A program made the translations under genes and the position numbers. Shown here piece by piece: positions 60,866 through 64,000 of a DNA stretch of 64,000 nt. Within the stretch, counting starts at the first letter, position 1. Every line of letters starts with the position of its first letter. The notes beneath the pieces are model-generated. The model did not search any database and was not told the origin of the DNA. It saw only the letters and a list, made by a program, of their open reading frames with translations. The DNA is from Rattus norvegicus. Taxonomy: Eukaryota; Chordata; Mammalia; Rodentia; Muridae. The stretch spans positions 346,001-410,000 of the forward strand of contig NW_026947369.1 in NCBI RefSeq assembly GCF_036323735.1, read 5' to 3'.

Positions 60866-62005
60866 CCCTATCAAGTAATGTACAATTAGAAAATGTAATA
60901 CAATTGTCATTCAAGTAAAGGTCTGAAGGAAAATCCTGGCCTTTGGGAAACATAGGAAAGCTAGGAAATTGAACTGTAAGTCACAGGAACAGACCTGGTA
61001 ATAGGATAATGATCCAGAAGAATCTCCTCCACTTCACGTTCTGAGATCATTTCGACACATGTCAAGCCCCTGAATAATTTTCTCAATTCAGAGCATGTAA
61101 CCAATAATGAAGCAAAGAGAAGTCCCTAGCTTTAGAGAGATGTAGCACGTAAAGGTTTCCACTGTGTCACAGGAGACATCCTGGAAAGGGCACCCTCAAT
61201 ACTCTTCAATGTAAGGAAAGCTGTTTAGCAGGTAAGACATTGCAGTACTCAGTGACATCATAAATAGGCCCTTCCTAAAAAAAAATCTCTTTATCTTGCA
61301 GAGCCCTTGCTTCTTCTGTGATGTCACAATTGTTGCTGTGACATCATCTGTCTCTTAGATATTACTTCAGTCCCTCTAGAGTATACTAATTGATGTGTAA
61401 TTCAGAGTAAACAGTCATTTGGGAGGGAGAAAAATGAAGATGAAGAGATAAGAAATGGAGACAAGTAACCTGGACTTCTGTCTTGGTATAAAAAAAGGAA
61501 GAAATACGTTGTCCATGGGAAACCTTTGTGAGACCTTTGTAAGGGTTGAGTTGGTTCGCTGAAGAGATAGCCTTGAACTGAGCCTTCCACATATGGGAAT
61601 CAGGAGCTGGGAACCTCTCAGAAGCATCTGGACTTCCCTCCTTGTTATGGTTCCTGGAAGTTAGAGAGTTTCTATCATCAATATCTTTACCCCAAAATCC
61701 AAGTGATGGGAAGGGCACAATTTTCTTCCTGAGAGCTCATGGGTTATATTCTTTTTGACCAAAAGTAAAAGGACCTAAGGAAGAAGGGAAGGACAAGTAT
61801 TGTATCCCTAGCTCAGAGTAAACTCCTCCATGATTTCTATATCTATAGTGAAGTTTGAGTTTGACACTGATATCTGGGAGAGAGAAGTGGTTCTAATTGA
61901 GACTTCACCATCTCAGTCTTTCCAATATTATATCTGTGACTACCAATCCCTGAGAGTGACCCATTAGATTTCTGTGTCAATAGCTGTGATTAGCTGGCTG
62001 TTTTC

Positions 62006-64000
62006 ATTTCTTATATTTCTTTTTTTTAATTTTCTACAAATTTTATTTGTTTTTCTAAATATGTATTTCTCTATTTAAAATTATAATATTATTTCCTTTA
62101 AGAGTTTCCTTCCATAAGATCCCTAACCGGTCCCTATCCACTTCTTCTATAACCCTCTTATTGTCCCTTCAAATTTTCAATAACTCTGAATCAAACCAAG
62201 GGAGGACCAAGGGTTTCTTCTTCCATTGGTGCCCAACAAGGCCATTCTCTGCTACATATGCAGTTGGAGACATAGGTCTGTTCACGTTCAGTCTTTCAAT
62301 ATTAGTCTCATACCAGAAAATTTTGGTTCATTAACATTGCTGTTCTCATGGGGTTGAAAGTACCTTCAGCTCTTGTTAGCCTTTCTCAAAATCTACCAAC
62401 ATGAGGTCCATTTTCAGTTCACTGGTTTGCCACTAGCATACACTTTTGTATTTGACATGCTCTAGCTATGTCTCTCAAATCATATCTATATCCATTTTCT
62501 GGCAGAATGCACTTCTTAGCTTCATCAATCTTACCTATTATTGGCAGCTGTATGTATATATATATATATAATATATTATATATATTTATATATATATATA
62601 TATATATTATATATATTTATATATATTATATATATATTATATTATATATATATACACTTTTGGTACCTACAGGTGTTTGTTTAGGTGGAATGTTAACGTG
62701 GATTCTATGCAACTAGTTCAAGAATGTAGAATTTACAAAGGACAATGTTAAATAGACTCCCTCCTGTACTTGAAGTTGAGGTTTCACTGTCCCTCAAGCT
62801 TTCCTAACCCTGCCCATCCTCCTGTTCCTTATATTTAGCTTTAAGAAAGAATCATGGTAAAATATTTAAAACCTTCAAGGCTGGCCATGGGAACACAGGA
62901 AGGTAGATAGTGTATTACAGATATCAAATATGAATAGAGAACTGAATTTATAGTCCATGAGGTCCTTTGTTTTATTGATGTCTGGTAATTTTTCGATAAA
63001 ATAAGGATTTGGGAGTTGATCACTTGACTTATGTACACAATATTTCCACTGTTGTATTGACTCAATAGAGCCAAGTTTTTTTCCGAATTCATTGCAAAAA
63101 AAAAAAGAAATTGGAAATATGAAATTTTGAGTACGCATGCAGGAATGTATATAATGTCCACTGTCAATGAATGTACAATCAAAAAATGTAAAAAATATTC
63201 ACTCATTTTAAGGTCTGTAGGTAAAATACTGGCACATGGAAAACTGAGGAAACCTAGGGAATAGAATTGAATGTCACAGGATTGGACCTGGGAATAAAAT
63301 TAATCTCCAGAAGAATCTCCTTCACTCCTTGCTCCTATATCTTTTCTACCCTTGCCAAGCCCCTGAGGAACTTTCTCCATTCAGAGCCGTAATCACTAAT
63401 GAAGCAGAGAGAATTCCCTAGAATAGAGAGATGTAAAATGTAAAGGTTTCCACTGTGTCACAGGAGATTCTCCAGGAAAGTGCACCTCCAAATCTGGTCA
63501 ATGTAAGGAAATCTGTTCAGCAGGTAGGCTATGGCAGTTCTCAGTGACGTCATCATTAGGCCCTCCCTGAAAAATCTCTTGTATCCTGGAGAGCCCTTGC
63601 TTCTTCTGTGATGTCACAAGTGTTCTTGTGACTGAAAATGCCTCTCAGATATCCCTTCAGTACCTCTACGGTTTACTAATTCCCCATGTAATTCAGAGTA
63701 AACAGCCAGTTGAGAGGGAGAATAAAAGGGCATGAAGAGATCAGAGATGGGCGAAGGAAGCTGGCCTACTGTCTTGTATGAAGAAATGAAGGAAGATGTG
63801 GTATATGTGAAAGCTCAGTGAAACATGGGTAGGCATTGAGTGGCATCATTGAAGTGATAGCCTTGATCTGAGCCTTCCACATATGGGAATAAGGAGATTG
63901 GAGCCTCTCAGTAGAATCTGGACTTCCCTGCTTGTTATGGTTCCTGAAAGTCAGAGAGTTTATATCATTACTGTCTTTATTCCAAAAGACAGATTTTCAT
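62006..64000 (+). repeat. Tandem unit U12 (continues past the window)
   Basis: L1 relic 62020-62550, a TA/TTATAT tract, A anchor near 63165, TGATGTCA at 63609-63616 and anchor near 63935. The TATA position is altered (GTCTTGTATGAAGAAATG). The window ends within it, so the array continues to the right. Confidence 0.85.
62551..62655. repeat. (TA)n/(TTATAT)n microsatellite in U12
   Basis: About 105 bp of TA with TTATAT interruptions, at the shared site. Confidence 0.97.

Larger units (their letters stand above)
59701..62005 (+). repeat. Tandem unit U11
   Basis: A complete copy of about 2.3 kb: L1 relic 59708-60237, TA tract, a second TA expansion further on, A anchor near 60870, TGATGTCA at 61319-61326, TATAAAA near 61488 and anchor near 61650. 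Confidence 0.85.

Noticed and set aside
60612..60953. Frames with Ile-Tyr runs (also at 22375-22611, 29896-30093, 62468-62716)
   Set aside because: These are translations of TA microsatellites.

Overview
This window is mammalian, almost certainly rat (Rattus). Four ID-type SINEs (tRNA-Ala-like, rat-typical) and a fifth truncated one sit among rodent L1 elements, antisense L1 3' ends, a rodent betaretrovirus-like provirus and B1/B3-type SINE relics. The DNA is AT-rich and repeat-dense. I see no intact protein-coding gene, rRNA or functional tRNA gene. The coding matter is all decayed: one provirus, several L1s, one olfactory receptor pseudogene and two copies of an unrecognised Ser/Thr-rich reading frame.

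Layout. 1-6681: a class II (ERVK/betaretrovirus-like) provirus on the minus strand, with a partial 3' LTR at the window edge, env mostly missing, decayed pol, dUTPase/protease and gag, a primer-binding site and a 5' LTR. A second, unrelated LTR is nested in its gag. 6682-31165: a degenerate direct tandem array of a roughly 2.2-kb unit (U0 to U9), which resumes at 58590-64000 (U10 to U12). Complete units carry an old antisense L1 3' end, then a TA-rich site that has become a microsatellite in several copies, then about 1.5 kb of non-coding DNA that keeps a TGATGTCA (CRE-like) octamer and a TATAAAA motif about 160-170 bp apart.

The array is interrupted twice at the same point of the unit, about 17415 and 31165, by paralogous blocks of about 2.6 kb (17415-20057 and 31165-33811). 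Each carries the remains of a long minus-strand frame of degenerate Ser/Thr/Pro-rich repeats about 10-11 residues long. Block 2 keeps a 310-codon stretch without a stop. I do not recognise this family; it is the most interesting content here. Block 1 is followed by an L1 promoter fragment and an antisense L1 carrying a solo LTR. Block 2 is followed by an L1 fragment and a longer L1 whose 5' UTR has two tandem monomers.

41500-58590 is array-free: fragments of several old L1 3' ends, B1/B3-like SINEs, simple repeats, a nearly full-length antisense L1 (48815-53085) and an OR10-like olfactory receptor pseudogene (55990-56600). Nothing here forms a working pathway. The window reads as a locally amplified, L1-rich region in which a lineage-specific gene-like block was duplicated with its flank and then decayed. 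Boundaries are estimates made by eye, usually within 10-50 bp.
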